NCBI GenBank assembly: GCA_902561095.1
Contig: CACEOF010000005.1
Coordinates: forward strand, 1-64,000
DNA: 64,000 bases
Source of the DNA: an uncultured Pelagibacteraceae bacterium
Lineage (GTDB): Bacteria > Pseudomonadota > Alphaproteobacteria > Pelagibacterales > Pelagibacteraceae
Reading direction: 5' to 3'
The translations under genes and the position numbers were made by a program. The notes under the pieces were generated by a model that searched no databases, had not been told where the DNA came from, and saw nothing but the letters and a program-made list of their open reading frames with translations. This document shows, piece after piece, positions 27,651 to 37,004 of this stretch. Each line of letters begins with the position of its first letter. Position 1 is the first letter of the stretch.

Positions 27651-28583
27651 ATGAAAAACTTAACAAAAAAAATTGTTGTTCTTTTTACAGCAATATTTTT
27701 ATCAATTAGTTTAGGTTCAGTTTCTTTTGCTGATGGACATGGTAAAAAAATCTTGTTTAGCATCAAAGGTCCTGGATCTGGAAATCCATTCTGGGCATCT
27801 GTAACAAAAGGTGCTGAAGAAGAAGCTAAAAAATTAGGAGTTAAATTAATTCTAATTGCACCTCCTCAAGAAGGAGATGTTCAGGCACAAATAAATCAAG
27901 TTGAGGACCAACTTGCAAAAGGTGTTGACGCTTTAGCATTAGCACCAGGAGATCCAAATGCTTTTGCACCAATTGTTGATGACGCTATTAAAAGTGGAGT
28001 TCCAGTTGTATTTGTTGATACTAAAGGAATAAACGAAGGTGTTACATTTATTGGAACTAACAATATGAATGGTGCTGAGTTAGCTGCAAAATTTATATGT
28101 GATAAAACTCCAAAAGGTTCTGATGTTGCGATCTTAACTGGTATTGAGTCTCAGTCTACTGCCTTACTTAGAAGAGATGGTGCAATTAAAGGATTTAAAA
28201 ATTGTGGTTTAAATCTTGTCGCAACTCAAACTGCAGAATGGGATACTGCAAAAGGTAGATCAGTAACAGAGTCTATAATTTTAAAAAATCCTAACATTAA
28301 AGCAATATTTGCTTCTAACGACAACATGGGATTAGGTGCTATGCAAGCTCTAAAGGATGCAGATATGAATGATGTAGTAGTTGTTGGATTTGATGCAACT
28401 CCAGATGCAGCTACAAGTATCCTTAAAGGAGAAATGACAGCAACAATTGCCCAGTTCTCTTATAACATGGGTGCTTATGGTGTTAAATATGCACTTGAGT
28501 TAGCTAATGGTGGAAGTATTGATCCAAATATTGATACTGGTACACAATTAGTAACCAAAGCAAACGCTAACGATTTTAAATAA
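27651..28583 (+). CDS. periplasmic sugar/polyol-binding protein (RbsB family)
   Basis: 310-residue binding protein with a Sec signal peptide of about 25 residues ending SVSFA, then mature sequence starting DGHGKKILFS. The fold is the two-lobed periplasmic-binding class I type: KGPGSGNPFWASVTKGAEEEA, then DALALAPGDPNAFAP, FVDTKG, IFASNDNMGLGAMQAL and VVGFDATPDA. It is the capture component for the preceding ATPase and permease. An RBS-like AGGGGAA precedes the ATG. A strong terminator follows the gene. Inositol, ribose or fructose are candidate ligands; genes around it favour inositol. Confidence 0.9.
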   Translation: MKNLTKKIVVLFTAIFLSISLGSVSFADGHGKKILFSIKGPGSGNPFWASVTKGAEEEAKKLGVKLILIAPPQEGDVQAQINQVEDQLAKGVDALALAPGDPNAFAPIVDDAIKSGVPVVFVDTKGINEGVTFIGTNNMNGAELAAKFICDKTPKGSDVAILTGIESQSTALLRRDGAIKGFKNCGLNLVATQTAEWDTAKGRSVTESIILKNPNIKAIFASNDNMGLGAMQALKDADMNDVVVVGFDATPDAATSILKGEMTATIAQFSYNMGAYGVKYALELANGGSIDPNIDTGTQLVTKANANDFK

Positions 28584-28605
28584 TCTTTATAATAAATTAA
28601 AAACT

Positions 28606-28638
28606 AAAGGGTGGAATTTTATTCCACCCTTTTTTTTT
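28606..28638 (+). terminator. intrinsic terminator after sugar-binding protein
   Basis: Perfect 12-base stem, arms 28606-28617 and 28621-28632 (core GGGTGGAAT/ATTCCACCC) with a 3-base TTT loop and an uninterrupted T-run to 28638. It lies 23 bases after the binding-protein stop. Confidence 0.95.
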
Positions 28639-28656
28639 ATGTAATATAATAACTTA

Positions 28657-29118
28657 ATGTTAATTAATATTAATCCAGTCTTAAGTCCTGAATTACTATT
28701 CCATTTAAGATCAATGGGACATGGAGAAATATTAATTTTAGCTGATGCAAATTTTCCGGCAAACACATCTAATGATAAAGTAATAAGATTAGATGGAGTT
28801 GGTATTAAAGAAGCAGCTTCAGCAATTCTTTCAGTTTTTCCACTAGATAGCTTTGTTGTTTCACAAGGTGGGTCTCCAGCCTTAAGAATGGAAGTAGATG
28901 ATAAACCGGATGAATTAACAGAAACTCATAAAGAATTTATTGAAGTAGTTAAAAAAATTTCAGGTGAAAATTGGAATGTTGGTTCTATTTCTAGACAAGA
29001 TTTTTATAAAGAAGCCAAAAAAGCTTACTGTATAGTTACAACTACTGATGCAAGACCTTATGGATGTTTTATATTAACTAAAGGGGTAATTTTACCAGAC
29101 GGTAAGGTTTGGTCGTAA
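28657..29118 (+). CDS. RbsD/FucU-family sugar mutarotase
   Basis: 153-residue cytoplasmic protein with the family pattern HLRSMGHGEILILADANFP near the N-terminus, containing the catalytic His, and a C-terminal TTDARPYGCFILTKGVI, closest to FucU. FucU and RbsD interconvert sugar anomers (fucose, or pyran and furan forms of ribose). It is followed 11 bases later by a ribokinase gene, as in rbs operons. A TATAAT hexamer at 28645-28650 ends 6 bases before the ATG, so the transcript may be nearly leaderless. Confidence 0.88.
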   Translation: MLININPVLSPELLFHLRSMGHGEILILADANFPANTSNDKVIRLDGVGIKEAASAILSVFPLDSFVVSQGGSPALRMEVDDKPDELTETHKEFIEVVKKISGENWNVGSISRQDFYKEAKKAYCIVTTTDARPYGCFILTKGVILPDGKVWS

Positions 29119-29129
29119 AAAATTAAATA

Positions 29130-30041
29130 ATGCAGTTTATTTGTATATTTGGAGTTTTTGTAGCAGACCTTTGTTTTTATTCAGAAAAGATACCATTTAA
29201 AGGAGAGACAGTTCTAGGAAAAGATCATTTAGTTGGCCCAGGCGGCAAAGGATCAAATCAAGCAATTGCTGCAGCAAGACTTAACGGAAAAGTAAATTTT
29301 ATAACTAAAATGGGCGAAGATAGCCACGCAGATATGGCTTTCAAAATATATAAAGATGCAGGTGTAATTACTAACGCCATAACAAAAGATAAAAACCTAT
29401 CTACTGGTGTTGCTGGTATAATGATTGATAATGATGGCAGTAATGCAATTAATATTGTTCCAGGTGCAGCTGCTCAGTTAAATAGCAAAGATATCGATGA
29501 TAATTTAGAAATTCTTAAAAAATCCAAAATTTTCCTTACTCAAATGGAAACTCCAGATGAAGTTACAATTTATTCTTTAAAAAAAGCTAAGGAAAATAAT
29601 TGTTTAACTATTTTAAATCCTGCACCAGCAAGAAAAATCAATGAGGAAAATTTCACCCTTTTAGATTTTTTTACACCAAATGAAACTGAGGCTGAATTTT
29701 ATTTAAAAAATAAAATTACTACTGAGGAAGATATTAAGATTGCAGGAAGAGAATTTTTAAAAAAAGGGATAAAAAATATTATTATTACTTTGGGAGAAAG
29801 AGGTGTCTATTTTGCTAATGAAAATGAGGAATACTTTATTGATGCTTTAAAATTAAAAGATCAGGTAGTAGATACTACCGGAGCTGGTGATGCATTTAAT
29901 GGAGCTTTTGCAGTAGGTTTAGCAGATAATTTAAAATATAAAGATGCATTGATTTTTGCAAATAAAGTTGCAGGTATATCTACAACTAGAGCAGGGGCAG
30001 CAAGTTCAATGCCAACATTTAAAGAAGTAAATAACTATTAA
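29130..30041 (+). CDS. rbsK: ribokinase (PfkB family)
   Basis: 303-residue sugar kinase. Family signatures are GPGGKGSNQAIAAARL near residue 33, NPAPARKI, PNETEAEFY and the C-terminal anion-hole motif DTTGAGDAFNGAFA with the catalytic Asp. These fit ribokinase better than IolC or fructokinase. It phosphorylates ribose or a related sugar imported by the ABC system upstream, after FucU/RbsD-catalysed anomerisation. It converges on the RhmD-like gene with no gap. Confidence 0.88.
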   Translation: MQFICIFGVFVADLCFYSEKIPFKGETVLGKDHLVGPGGKGSNQAIAAARLNGKVNFITKMGEDSHADMAFKIYKDAGVITNAITKDKNLSTGVAGIMIDNDGSNAINIVPGAAAQLNSKDIDDNLEILKKSKIFLTQMETPDEVTIYSLKKAKENNCLTILNPAPARKINEENFTLLDFFTPNETEAEFYLKNKITTEEDIKIAGREFLKKGIKNIIITLGERGVYFANENEEYFIDALKLKDQVVDTTGAGDAFNGAFAVGLADNLKYKDALIFANKVAGISTTRAGAASSMPTFKEVNNY

Positions 30042-31217
30042 TTATTCTATAATTTTAAAGTCAGATTTATATTTGTCAGTTATTTTTAGACCTAGTCCTG
30101 GTTTATTATCATCTAGATCTATAAAACCGTCCTTAGGAGCCGGATCTCCTTCAAAGATATAGTAAAAAAGTTCATTTCCAATCTCAACGTCATGGACAGG
30201 AAAAAATTCTGATATTGGACAATTAAAATTTGACATTGTTAAGTGGTAGTTATGCATTTGTCCTGCATGAGGAATAACAGGAACTTGATGAGCTTCTGCA
30301 ATAGCATTAATTTTCTGAGCCACAGTAAAACCTCCCACTCTATTGTTATCATATTGAATATAACTCACGGCTTTAAGGTCAAGTAACTGTTTGAAACCGT
30401 ATATATTAAACTCATGTTCACCTCCTGAAATTGGTATCATATTCATCTTATTTAATTCTTCATAACCATGAATATCGTCTGCAATCACTGGCTCTTCAAG
30501 CCATCTTGGATTAAATTTCATTAATTTAGGTATCATTCTTTTCGCATAATCTAAGTTCCAACCCATATAGCATTCCATCATCAAATCTGTATCTTCACCA
30601 ATTACTTCTCTGACGGCTTCAGCAAGCGCAATATTTTTTTTCATACCATCAGGACCATCTTTTGGACCCCAACCAAATCTCATTTTAAACATTTTAAAAC
30701 CCTGCTTTACGTAACTCTCAGCCTCTTTTTGAAGAGCTTTAATGGGTTGGCTATAAAGCTTTGATGCATAGACAGGGATTTTTTCTTTTGTTCTGCCTCC
30801 AAGAAGTTTAAATACTGGTTTTTTAGTTATCTTCCCCATTATATCCCAGATCGCTATATCAATTGCTGAGATTGCGACCATACCAATTCCTCTTCGGCCC
30901 CAAGCATGTGTTCTTCTATACATTTTTTCCCAGATGTAAGCATAATCAAAAGGGTCTTCACCAATTACTAACGGTTTTAAATAAGTATCAATAGTTTTTT
31001 TTGCAATTTGTGGAGCTAGGGCTGCATTACCAATTCCTGTAACACCATCATCAGTTTCTATCTCACATATCAGCCATTCATGAAATCTAAACGATCCCAT
31101 TGCATCTGATTTTTCAAATAGAAGATCTGAGGCATTCGTACAAAAATTATTTTGAGGTGGAACAGTTTTACCATTCCATTGGTAAACTTTTGTTCTAATT
31201 TCTTTTATTTTTGACAT
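30042..31217 (-). CDS. L-rhamnonate dehydratase-like enolase-superfamily enzyme
   Basis: 391-residue acid-sugar dehydratase of the mandelate racemase/enolase superfamily. The blocks [62 protein letters not shown] and [15 protein letters not shown] are those of RhmD, including the metal-ligand acidic residues and the late catalytic His. RhmD converts L-rhamnonate (or L-mannonate/L-lyxonate) to the 2-keto-3-deoxy acid. It overlaps the upstream pdxA-like gene by 1 base. Substrate specificity within the family is inferred. Confidence 0.85.
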   Translation of the reverse strand: MSKIKEIRTKVYQWNGKTVPPQNNFCTNASDLLFEKSDAMGSFRFHEWLICEIETDDGVTGIGNAALAPQIAKKTIDTYLKPLVIGEDPFDYAYIWEKMYRRTHAWGRRGIGMVAISAIDIAIWDIMGKITKKPVFKLLGGRTKEKIPVYASKLYSQPIKALQKEAESYVKQGFKMFKMRFGWGPKDGPDGMKKNIALAEAVREVIGEDTDLMMECYMGWNLDYAKRMIPKLMKFNPRWLEEPVIADDIHGYEELNKMNMIPISGGEHEFNIYGFKQLLDLKAVSYIQYDNNRVGGFTVAQKINAIAEAHQVPVIPHAGQMHNYHLTMSNFNCPISEFFPVHDVEIGNELFYYIFEGDPAPKDGFIDLDDNKPGLGLKITDKYKSDFKIIE

Positions 31218-32212
31218 TATTTATTTTTATTTTCGGCCATTCTTAATGCTAATTTAAAAGAATTTAATGTTGGCTCTAGATTTGCTTTATTCTCTCCAGC
31301 TATATCAAAAGCGGTCCCATGGGCAGGTGTAGTAACAGGAACACTTAACCCTCCCGAAACTGTAACTCCCCTGTCAAATCCAAAAGCTTTTAAACCGCAC
31401 TGTAATGCATCATGATACATACCAACTATACAATCGTGATTTTTATTTTTGAATGCTGTGATAAATGAAGTATCACATGGCAGTGGTCCATCAGCATCAA
31501 TTCCAAGTTTTTTTGCTTCTTCTATAGCAGGTATTATTTCGTCTTTTTCTTCATTTCCAAATTCCGCATGAGGATTAAGTGCCTGGACAGCTACTCTTGG
31601 TTTTTCAATGCCACTCATTTTTAAAGTTTTGTCTAAAAGTTTAATTGGTTTTAATATATTTTCTTTTGTAATATTTTTAGCCACATCTTTTAGTGGGATG
31701 TGCGAAGTAACTCTTGCAGTCCAAAAATTATCAACAACATTAAATTCGCAACAAAATTCTTTCATCTCAAGTTTTGCTTGCATAAAATCGTGTTCGTCAT
31801 TGTATTTACAACCTCCCATTATCAAACTAGTTTTATTCATCGGACCAAAATTGATAGCATCAATTTTCTTTTCTTTTGCAAGATCTAAAGCTAATTCCAA
31901 AGCATCTAATACTGTTTTTCCAGACTCAGCAGACACTTCACTTAATTTATAATCTCTGTTTGCACCTTTTGAAATATCAAGAAAAAATTTATTTTCACCA
32001 TTAAAATTTATGTCTTTAAAATTTTCAACAACCTTTAAGTTTGTTTTTTTTCCAACAATCTTCTCACCATCCTCTAAAATTTTTTTTTCTCCAATAACAA
32101 CTAAATTAGCTTTATTACAAATCTTGTTATCAAGTAATTTTACAATTAACTCAGGCCCTATTCCTGACGGATCACCTAATAAAACAGCTATATTGTTTTT
32201 ATTTTCAGACAT
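31217..32212 (-). CDS. PdxA-family dehydrogenase (PdxA2-like)
   Basis: 331-residue NAD-dependent enzyme of the 4-hydroxythreonine-4-phosphate dehydrogenase family. Markers are [17 protein letters not shown] at the N-terminus, the metal His in [19 protein letters not shown] and [18 protein letters not shown]. Biosynthetic PdxA acts in vitamin B6 synthesis; PdxA2-type paralogues act on four-carbon acid phosphates (threonate, erythronate) and often lie beside acid-sugar transporters. Here the neighbours are an acid-sugar dehydratase and a TctCBA transporter, so the catabolic role is more likely. No DUF1537-type kinase is seen in the window. Confidence 0.8.
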   Translation of the reverse strand: MSENKNNIAVLLGDPSGIGPELIVKLLDNKICNKANLVVIGEKKILEDGEKIVGKKTNLKVVENFKDINFNGENKFFLDISKGANRDYKLSEVSAESGKTVLDALELALDLAKEKKIDAINFGPMNKTSLIMGGCKYNDEHDFMQAKLEMKEFCCEFNVVDNFWTARVTSHIPLKDVAKNITKENILKPIKLLDKTLKMSGIEKPRVAVQALNPHAEFGNEEKDEIIPAIEEAKKLGIDADGPLPCDTSFITAFKNKNHDCIVGMYHDALQCGLKAFGFDRGVTVSGGLSVPVTTPAHGTAFDIAGENKANLEPTLNSFKLALRMAENKNK

Positions 32213-32246
32213 TTTTTTCTTTACCTCTTATGTTGGAGTATGGTTA

Positions 32247-32260
32247 TATATTTAAATATA
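32247..32260. promoter_or_regulatory. perfect AT-rich palindrome in pdxA2/tctC divergent promoter
   Basis: TATATTTAAATATA, 14 bases, fully symmetric, in the 69-base gap between the divergent pdxA-like and tctC genes, about 22 bases upstream of tctC. It could be an operator shared by both units; its AT content makes chance a real alternative. Confidence 0.3.
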
Positions 32261-32281
32261 AATTAACTAAAGAGGGAAATA

Positions 32282-33256
32282 ATGAAAAAAAGCTTTAAGT
32301 TGTTTTTGGCTGCTGCGTTTTTGGTGACCGAATTCTTCGTTGTAGCACTTCCGTTGATGATTACATCTGCAAAAGCAGATGGTCACCCAATTCAAGCAGT
32401 TACACATGCTGGTTTTGGTGGTGGTACAGACGTAACTACTAGAATGATGTTATTAAGAACTAGAAGATATCTAAAACAAGATATGCAATTAGTTAACAAA
32501 AAAGGTGGTGGTGGAGCTGCATCTATGGATTATATGATGACTTTACCAGCAGATGGAAATCATACTTTAACTTGGACTACTGGACATGCTGTATCTATGG
32601 CTTTGGGAAAAACCAAAGTTAAATTAAGTGATATGCAACCTTTAGCGAGAGGAACTGATGATCCTCAATTATTTGTTGTTAGTTGTAAAAATGAAATCAA
32701 GGATGCAAAAAAGTTTATTAGTGCCCAAAAATCAAAATCGTTGAAATATGGAACAACACATGTAGGTGGTATTGATGATGTAAGTGCTATTGCTTTTACA
32801 AAAAAAGGAAAACTAACAGACCCAACAATCGTTGCTTATAAAGGTGTAGGACCTATTAAAACTAACCTTATCAAAGGAGATATTGATGTAGGTGTTTTAA
32901 ATTTAGGTGAAGCTGTTACTGAAATAGAAGATGGTACTTTATGTGTGTCAGTTGTCTTAGCAAGTAATAGAATGGAAAAATTAAGTAATGTTCCTACGGC
33001 TACTGAATTAGGAATTCCAGTTGTTTTATCTACAGTAAGAGGCTTTGTTACAAAAAAAGGTGTTCCTGCTGACAGAAAAAAACAATTAGAGGATGCAATG
33101 ATAAAAGCTATGGAGCATAAATATTTCCAAAGTTTTTTAACTGATATTGGTCTCGATTCAACTAGTGTAGTTGGAGCTGATGAGTGGGGTAAGCAAATGG
33201 AAACTATGCTTGCAGAAATGACTGCTCAACTCAAAGCTTTAGGTTACATTAAGTAG
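32282..33256 (+). CDS. tctC: tripartite tricarboxylate transporter binding protein TctC
   Basis: 324-residue periplasmic capture protein of a TTT transporter. The signal peptide (about 32 residues) is long, with two hydrophobic runs, ending near TSAKA; the mature part starts DGHPIQAVTHAGFGGGTD. Family features are GGGAASMDYM, KYGTTHVGG and AYKGVGPIKTNLIKGDIDVG. The ligand is probably a carboxylic or sugar acid, given the divergent dehydratase and dehydrogenase genes. An RBS GAGGG precedes the ATG. A strong hairpin lies between it and tctB. Confidence 0.87.
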   Translation: MKKSFKLFLAAAFLVTEFFVVALPLMITSAKADGHPIQAVTHAGFGGGTDVTTRMMLLRTRRYLKQDMQLVNKKGGGGAASMDYMMTLPADGNHTLTWTTGHAVSMALGKTKVKLSDMQPLARGTDDPQLFVVSCKNEIKDAKKFISAQKSKSLKYGTTHVGGIDDVSAIAFTKKGKLTDPTIVAYKGVGPIKTNLIKGDIDVGVLNLGEAVTEIEDGTLCVSVVLASNRMEKLSNVPTATELGIPVVLSTVRGFVTKKGVPADRKKQLEDAMIKAMEHKYFQSFLTDIGLDSTSVVGADEWGKQMETMLAEMTAQLKALGYIK

Positions 33257-33280
33257 TTTTAATTAAGTACATTTCTCAAT

Positions 33281-33787
33281 ATGAATAATGTACGTGATAA
33301 TAAAAGGGCAAACAAAAGTTTGCCCTTTTTTTTTAGGACAGAATTTAAAGTTTTTTTTGCAATTATTTTAGTTTCAACAATTTTACTAATATCAACTTTT
33401 TCATTTGATACTGTTCCACCAATTTTAAACAGAGGTATTCAACCAGCAACATTTCCGAAGGGATTACTAGTCTTAATTATAGCGTTAACTTCAATTATTT
33501 ATTATTTGTCTTTTAAAAAACCTTGGAAAAAAGAAAAAAGTTTACCAAGGCCTTTTTTTCTTACAATTTTAAGTTTCATTATTTTTATAATTATATCAAA
33601 AACTTTAGATTTTTTTCTAGCAATCTCAGTATTGTCAATTTTTGTTTCTTATTATTGGGGTGAAAGAAGAATTTTTTATTTATTACTAGTAAGTATAATT
33701 TTTCCTTTAGTTGTCTTTATCTTTTTTGAAATGATTTTGGGACTAAGATTTCCTCCTGGAATAATCACTAATCTTTACTATTATTAA
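33281..33787 (+). CDS. tctB: small membrane subunit TctB
   Basis: 168-residue inner-membrane protein with four hydrophobic segments: FAIILVSTILLISTF near 26-40, GLLVLIIALTSIIYYL near 62-77, LTILSFIIFIIISK then FLAISVLSIFVSYY, and YLLLVSIIFPLVVFIFFEMIL near the C-terminus, the usual TctB plan. The only plausible ATG is at 33281; reading from it passes straight through the terminator hairpin at 33302-33334, which encodes residues 8-18. A TTG inside the hairpin is the nearest alternative. The gene is 1 base from tctA. Confidence 0.8.
   Translation: MNNVRDNKRANKSLPFFFRTEFKVFFAIILVSTILLISTFSFDTVPPILNRGIQPATFPKGLLVLIIALTSIIYYLSFKKPWKKEKSLPRPFFLTILSFIIFIIISKTLDFFLAISVLSIFVSYYWGERRIFYLLLVSIIFPLVVFIFFEMILGLRFPPGIITNLYYY
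33302..33334 (+). terminator. intrinsic terminator inside the tctB reading frame
   Basis: Twelve-base perfect stem with arms 33302-33313 and 33318-33329 (core GGGCAAAC/GTTTGCCC), AAAA loop, and a T-run from 33326 to 33334. It is as strong as the terminators after the other two binding-protein genes but lies 21 bases inside the tctB ORF. It could reduce expression of the membrane subunits relative to TctC and may be modulated by translation of tctB. Confidence 0.88.
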
Positions 33788-33788
33788 T

Positions 33789-35267
33789 ATGGATAATTTA
33801 ATTTTAATGATGGCTCCTTTGTTTAGTTCAAAGCTATTATTAGTTTTGTTATTTGGAACTTTATTTGGATTAGTTTTAGGAGTTCTGCCTGGTTTAGGTC
33901 CTACGACAGGTGGTGCATTAATATTACCTTTTACCATGACCTTAGATCCATTATCTGCAATTATTTTGTTAACATCTATATATTGCGCAGGAACATATGG
34001 AGGAGCAATTACTGCTGTACTTATAAATACACCTGGTACTCCAGCTGCGGCAGCAACATGTTTGGATGGATATCCTTTGGCTCAAAAAGGTGAGGCAGGT
34101 AGAGCTTTAGGTATGGCAACAGTTTCAAGTACAGTTGGTGGGATATTTAGTGTCATAGTTTTGGTTTTTTTCGCACCAGTATTGGCGAATCTTGCGTATG
34201 AATTTGGTCAACCTGAATATTTTGCATTAGCAATTTTCGGTTTAACTATGTTGGCTTCAATAGGTGATGGCAGTCCAATAAAAAACTTAATAGCAGGAGC
34301 TTTTGGAATTTTAATTTCAACTGTTGGAAAAGATTTTATGACATCAATAGATAGATTTACTTATGGTATAAATGAACTTTCAGTAGGTATAGGATTTATT
34401 CCAGTTGTTGTCGGTTTGTTTGCTATAAGCGAAATGTTAACCCAATCTACATTACTTGATCAAGTATTTAAGAGAGTAGCTTTAAAAGCTGTAAAACTTC
34501 CAAGTAAAGATGACTATAAAAAAACTTGGAAAACAATTCTTAGATCAAGTGGAATAGGATCATTTATAGGAGTATTACCAGCAGAGGGAGGAACTGTTGC
34601 TTCTTTAATCGGTTATTCAGAAGCAAAAAGATTTTCAAAAAATCCTGAAGAATTTGGAAAAGGATCTGTAGAGGGAATTGCAGGAGCAGAGGCAGCAAAT
34701 AATGCTGCTACTGGAGGTGCAATGGTTCCTACATTAGCACTTGGTATCCCTGGAAGTGCAACCACAGCAGTCATATTAACAGGATTAATTATCCATGGAG
34801 TAAGACCAGGACCAGATTTATTTAAGGAACAACCTGAATTTCTTTATGGAATTTTTGGTGCAATGTTAGTGGCTAATGTTTTATTTTTTATTTTTGGTTT
34901 CTTTGGTGCAAAAATTTTTGCAAGAATTACTCTTGTGCCTAATAAAATTTTATGGCCAATGATATTTGCAGTATCAGTTTGTGGAACTTACTCACTAAGC
35001 CAATCAATAATTGATGTATGGATAATGCTATTTTTTGGTGTGCTAGGTTTTTTTATGAGACGATATGGTTTTTCAGTTGTTCCAGTTATTATTGGATTAA
35101 TTTTAGGAGAACTCGTTGAAGGAACTTTGAGACAATCGATTGTAATATTTGACGGTAATTGGCTTATGTTTTTAACTAGACCCATTGCGTTAACATTCTT
35201 TATTTTATCTTTAATTGCACTTGCTTTTCCTTTAATAAGATCCAAAAAAAATAAAAAAATTATATGA
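33789..35267 (+). CDS. tctA: large membrane subunit TctA
   Basis: 492-residue permease with around eleven to twelve hydrophobic segments. TctA hallmarks are GVLPGLGPTTGGALILPFT (residues about 31-49), YGGAITAVLINTPGTPAA, GIAGAEAANNAATGGAMVPTLALGIPGSATTAV and the GPDLF stretch. With TctB and TctC it forms a secondary, ion-driven transporter for carboxylates. It overlaps the SDR gene by 4 bases, so transport and metabolism genes are in one operon. Confidence 0.95.
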   Translation: MDNLILMMAPLFSSKLLLVLLFGTLFGLVLGVLPGLGPTTGGALILPFTMTLDPLSAIILLTSIYCAGTYGGAITAVLINTPGTPAAAATCLDGYPLAQKGEAGRALGMATVSSTVGGIFSVIVLVFFAPVLANLAYEFGQPEYFALAIFGLTMLASIGDGSPIKNLIAGAFGILISTVGKDFMTSIDRFTYGINELSVGIGFIPVVVGLFAISEMLTQSTLLDQVFKRVALKAVKLPSKDDYKKTWKTILRSSGIGSFIGVLPAEGGTVASLIGYSEAKRFSKNPEEFGKGSVEGIAGAEAANNAATGGAMVPTLALGIPGSATTAVILTGLIIHGVRPGPDLFKEQPEFLYGIFGAMLVANVLFFIFGFFGAKIFARITLVPNKILWPMIFAVSVCGTYSLSQSIIDVWIMLFFGVLGFFMRRYGFSVVPVIIGLILGELVEGTLRQSIVIFDGNWLMFLTRPIALTFFILSLIALAFPLIRSKKNKKII

Positions 35268-36013
35268 TACAATTTGATCTAGAAGGCAGAGTTGCTGTTG
35301 TTACAGGAGGAGCCCAAGGATTTGGTTTAGCAATTACAGAAAGATTTATTCAGTCAGGAGCAAAAGTAATTATTTGGGATATTGATGAAAGTGAAGCTAA
35401 AAAAGCTCTGGAAAAAATAAACTCTAAAAATTTATATTATCAAATAGTAGATGTCAGTGATTTCAAAAAGATTAATCTAAAATTAACCGAAACTGAGAGC
35501 ACACACGGAAAAATAGATATTTTTGTAAACAACGCTGGTGTGGCTGGTATGAATACTACAGTTGCAGAATATCCAATAGAAGAGTGGAATAAAGTAATTA
35601 ATTTAAACCTCAATGCAGTTTTTTATTGCTGTAAAGCTGTAGTTCCTTTTATGGAAAAAAATAATTATGGAAGAATAGTAAACATAGCGTCCATAGCTGG
35701 AAAAGAAGGTAATCCAAACGCAAGCGCATACAGTACATCAAAAGCTGGGGTAATTGGTCTAACCAAATCACTTGGAAAAGAACTTGCTCAAAAAAATATA
35801 GCAGTAAACTGTGTTACTCCTGCTGCTGCAAAAACAAGGATTTTTGATCAAATGACCGAGGAGCATATTAATTATATGCTTTCAAAAATTCCGAGAAATA
35901 AGTTTGCAAAAGTTGAGGAATTAGCTTCTTTAGTTACTTGGTTATCTAGTGAAGAAAATTCATTTTCAACAGCCGCTGTTTTTGATTTGAGCGGTGGCAG
36001 AGCAACGTATTAA
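35264..36013 (+). CDS. short-chain dehydrogenase/reductase
   Basis: 249-residue classical SDR. Cofactor motif GGAQGFGLA near 14-22, NNAG near 89-92, catalytic Ser in NIASIAG, and YSTSK with catalytic Tyr and Lys near 155-159. A C-terminal DLSGGRATY replaces the common DGG ending. It lies between tctA and the ROK kinase, so its substrate is probably a hydroxy or sugar acid brought in by TctCBA, for example 2-keto-3-deoxy-rhamnonate or a related compound; that is inference from context. Confidence 0.85.
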   Translation: MIQFDLEGRVAVVTGGAQGFGLAITERFIQSGAKVIIWDIDESEAKKALEKINSKNLYYQIVDVSDFKKINLKLTETESTHGKIDIFVNNAGVAGMNTTVAEYPIEEWNKVINLNLNAVFYCCKAVVPFMEKNNYGRIVNIASIAGKEGNPNASAYSTSKAGVIGLTKSLGKELAQKNIAVNCVTPAAAKTRIFDQMTEEHINYMLSKIPRNKFAKVEELASLVTWLSSEENSFSTAAVFDLSGGRATY

Positions 36014-36015
36014 TT

Positions 36016-36918
36016 ATGCAAATAGGTATCGATGTTGGTGCAACAAAAATAGAAAGTGTTGTTTTAGAAAATAATGGTCAAGAAAAACACAGATCTAGAA
36101 CGTCATGTCCCAAAGATTATTTATCAATAATTAGCGCTATTAAAGATATTAGTCAAAAATTAGAAAAAGAATTCAAAATGGAATTACCTATTGGGGTATG
36201 TCATCCTGGTATACACTCTCCTCAAACAGGTTTGGTAAAGAATGCACCAAATTGTTATTGGTTAGAAAAAAAACCTTTTCAAAACGATTTACGTAAAGCA
36301 CTTGGTAAGGAGGTTTTTTGTGAAAATGATGCAAATTGTTTTGCGTTATCTGAAGCAATTGATGGTTCAGGAAAAAACTATAAGATAGTTTATGGTATTA
36401 TTTTAGGCTCAGGAGCTGGAGGGGGACTTGTAATAGACAAACAAATTATAAGTGGTCCAAATGGAGTAGCAGGTGAGTGGGGACATAATCAAATTCCATA
36501 TTTTGCTGCCAAAAAAGAAAATTTTGACTCAAACAATGCTCGAGAAGCCGAAATTGAAAGTTTTATCTCTGGTTTGGGATTAGCAAAAAGATTTAATAAA
36601 TTTTATGGAAAAAATTTAAAAACAAACGAGATTTTTGAGTTACATCGAAAGCATGATCTAGACGCAGAAAGATTTATAGATGATTTTAAGGTAAATCTAG
36701 CTATGTCTCTCTCAAGTATTATAAATATATTAGACCCTGATGCTTTTATATTTGGTGGGGGAGTTTCAAATGAAATTGATTTTTTAAGTGAAGTCGAATC
36801 TATGGTTAAGAAATTTGTTATAGGAAAAGAATACCAAGGGGTTTTCCTTAAACCTAAGTTTGGTGATGCAAGTGGTGTTAGAGGCGCTGCAAGACTTGGC
36901 AGAGTTGTTTCAAATTAA
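36016..36918 (+). CDS. ROK-family sugar kinase (zinc motif absent)
   Basis: 300-residue kinase. The phosphate-binding motif is GIDVGATKIESVVL at the N-terminus, the catalytic Asp lies in CENDANCFALSEA, and GIILGSGAGGGLVID is the adenosine-side loop. The conserved His is present in GEWGHNQIPY, but the usual CxCGxxGCxE zinc motif that follows it is missing; instead there is NFDSNNAREAEIESFISG. Substrate could be a hexose, amino sugar or sugar acid. It is 2 bases from the SDR and ends the tct operon. Confidence 0.83.
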   Translation: MQIGIDVGATKIESVVLENNGQEKHRSRTSCPKDYLSIISAIKDISQKLEKEFKMELPIGVCHPGIHSPQTGLVKNAPNCYWLEKKPFQNDLRKALGKEVFCENDANCFALSEAIDGSGKNYKIVYGIILGSGAGGGLVIDKQIISGPNGVAGEWGHNQIPYFAAKKENFDSNNAREAEIESFISGLGLAKRFNKFYGKNLKTNEIFELHRKHDLDAERFIDDFKVNLAMSLSSIINILDPDAFIFGGGVSNEIDFLSEVESMVKKFVIGKEYQGVFLKPKFGDASGVRGAARLGRVVSN

Positions 36919-37004
36919 ATTATCAACCAGAAATTGAAAAACTGAAATTTTAATTGATTAAATTTTAAAAAAAAAACTTATAAAAAATTAAATAAAATGA
37001 AAAT

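Noticed and set aside
31608..31952. 114-codon frame antisense to the pdxA-like gene
   Set aside because: Shadow frame with Phe/Ser-rich composition; the pdxA frame carries the family motifs.
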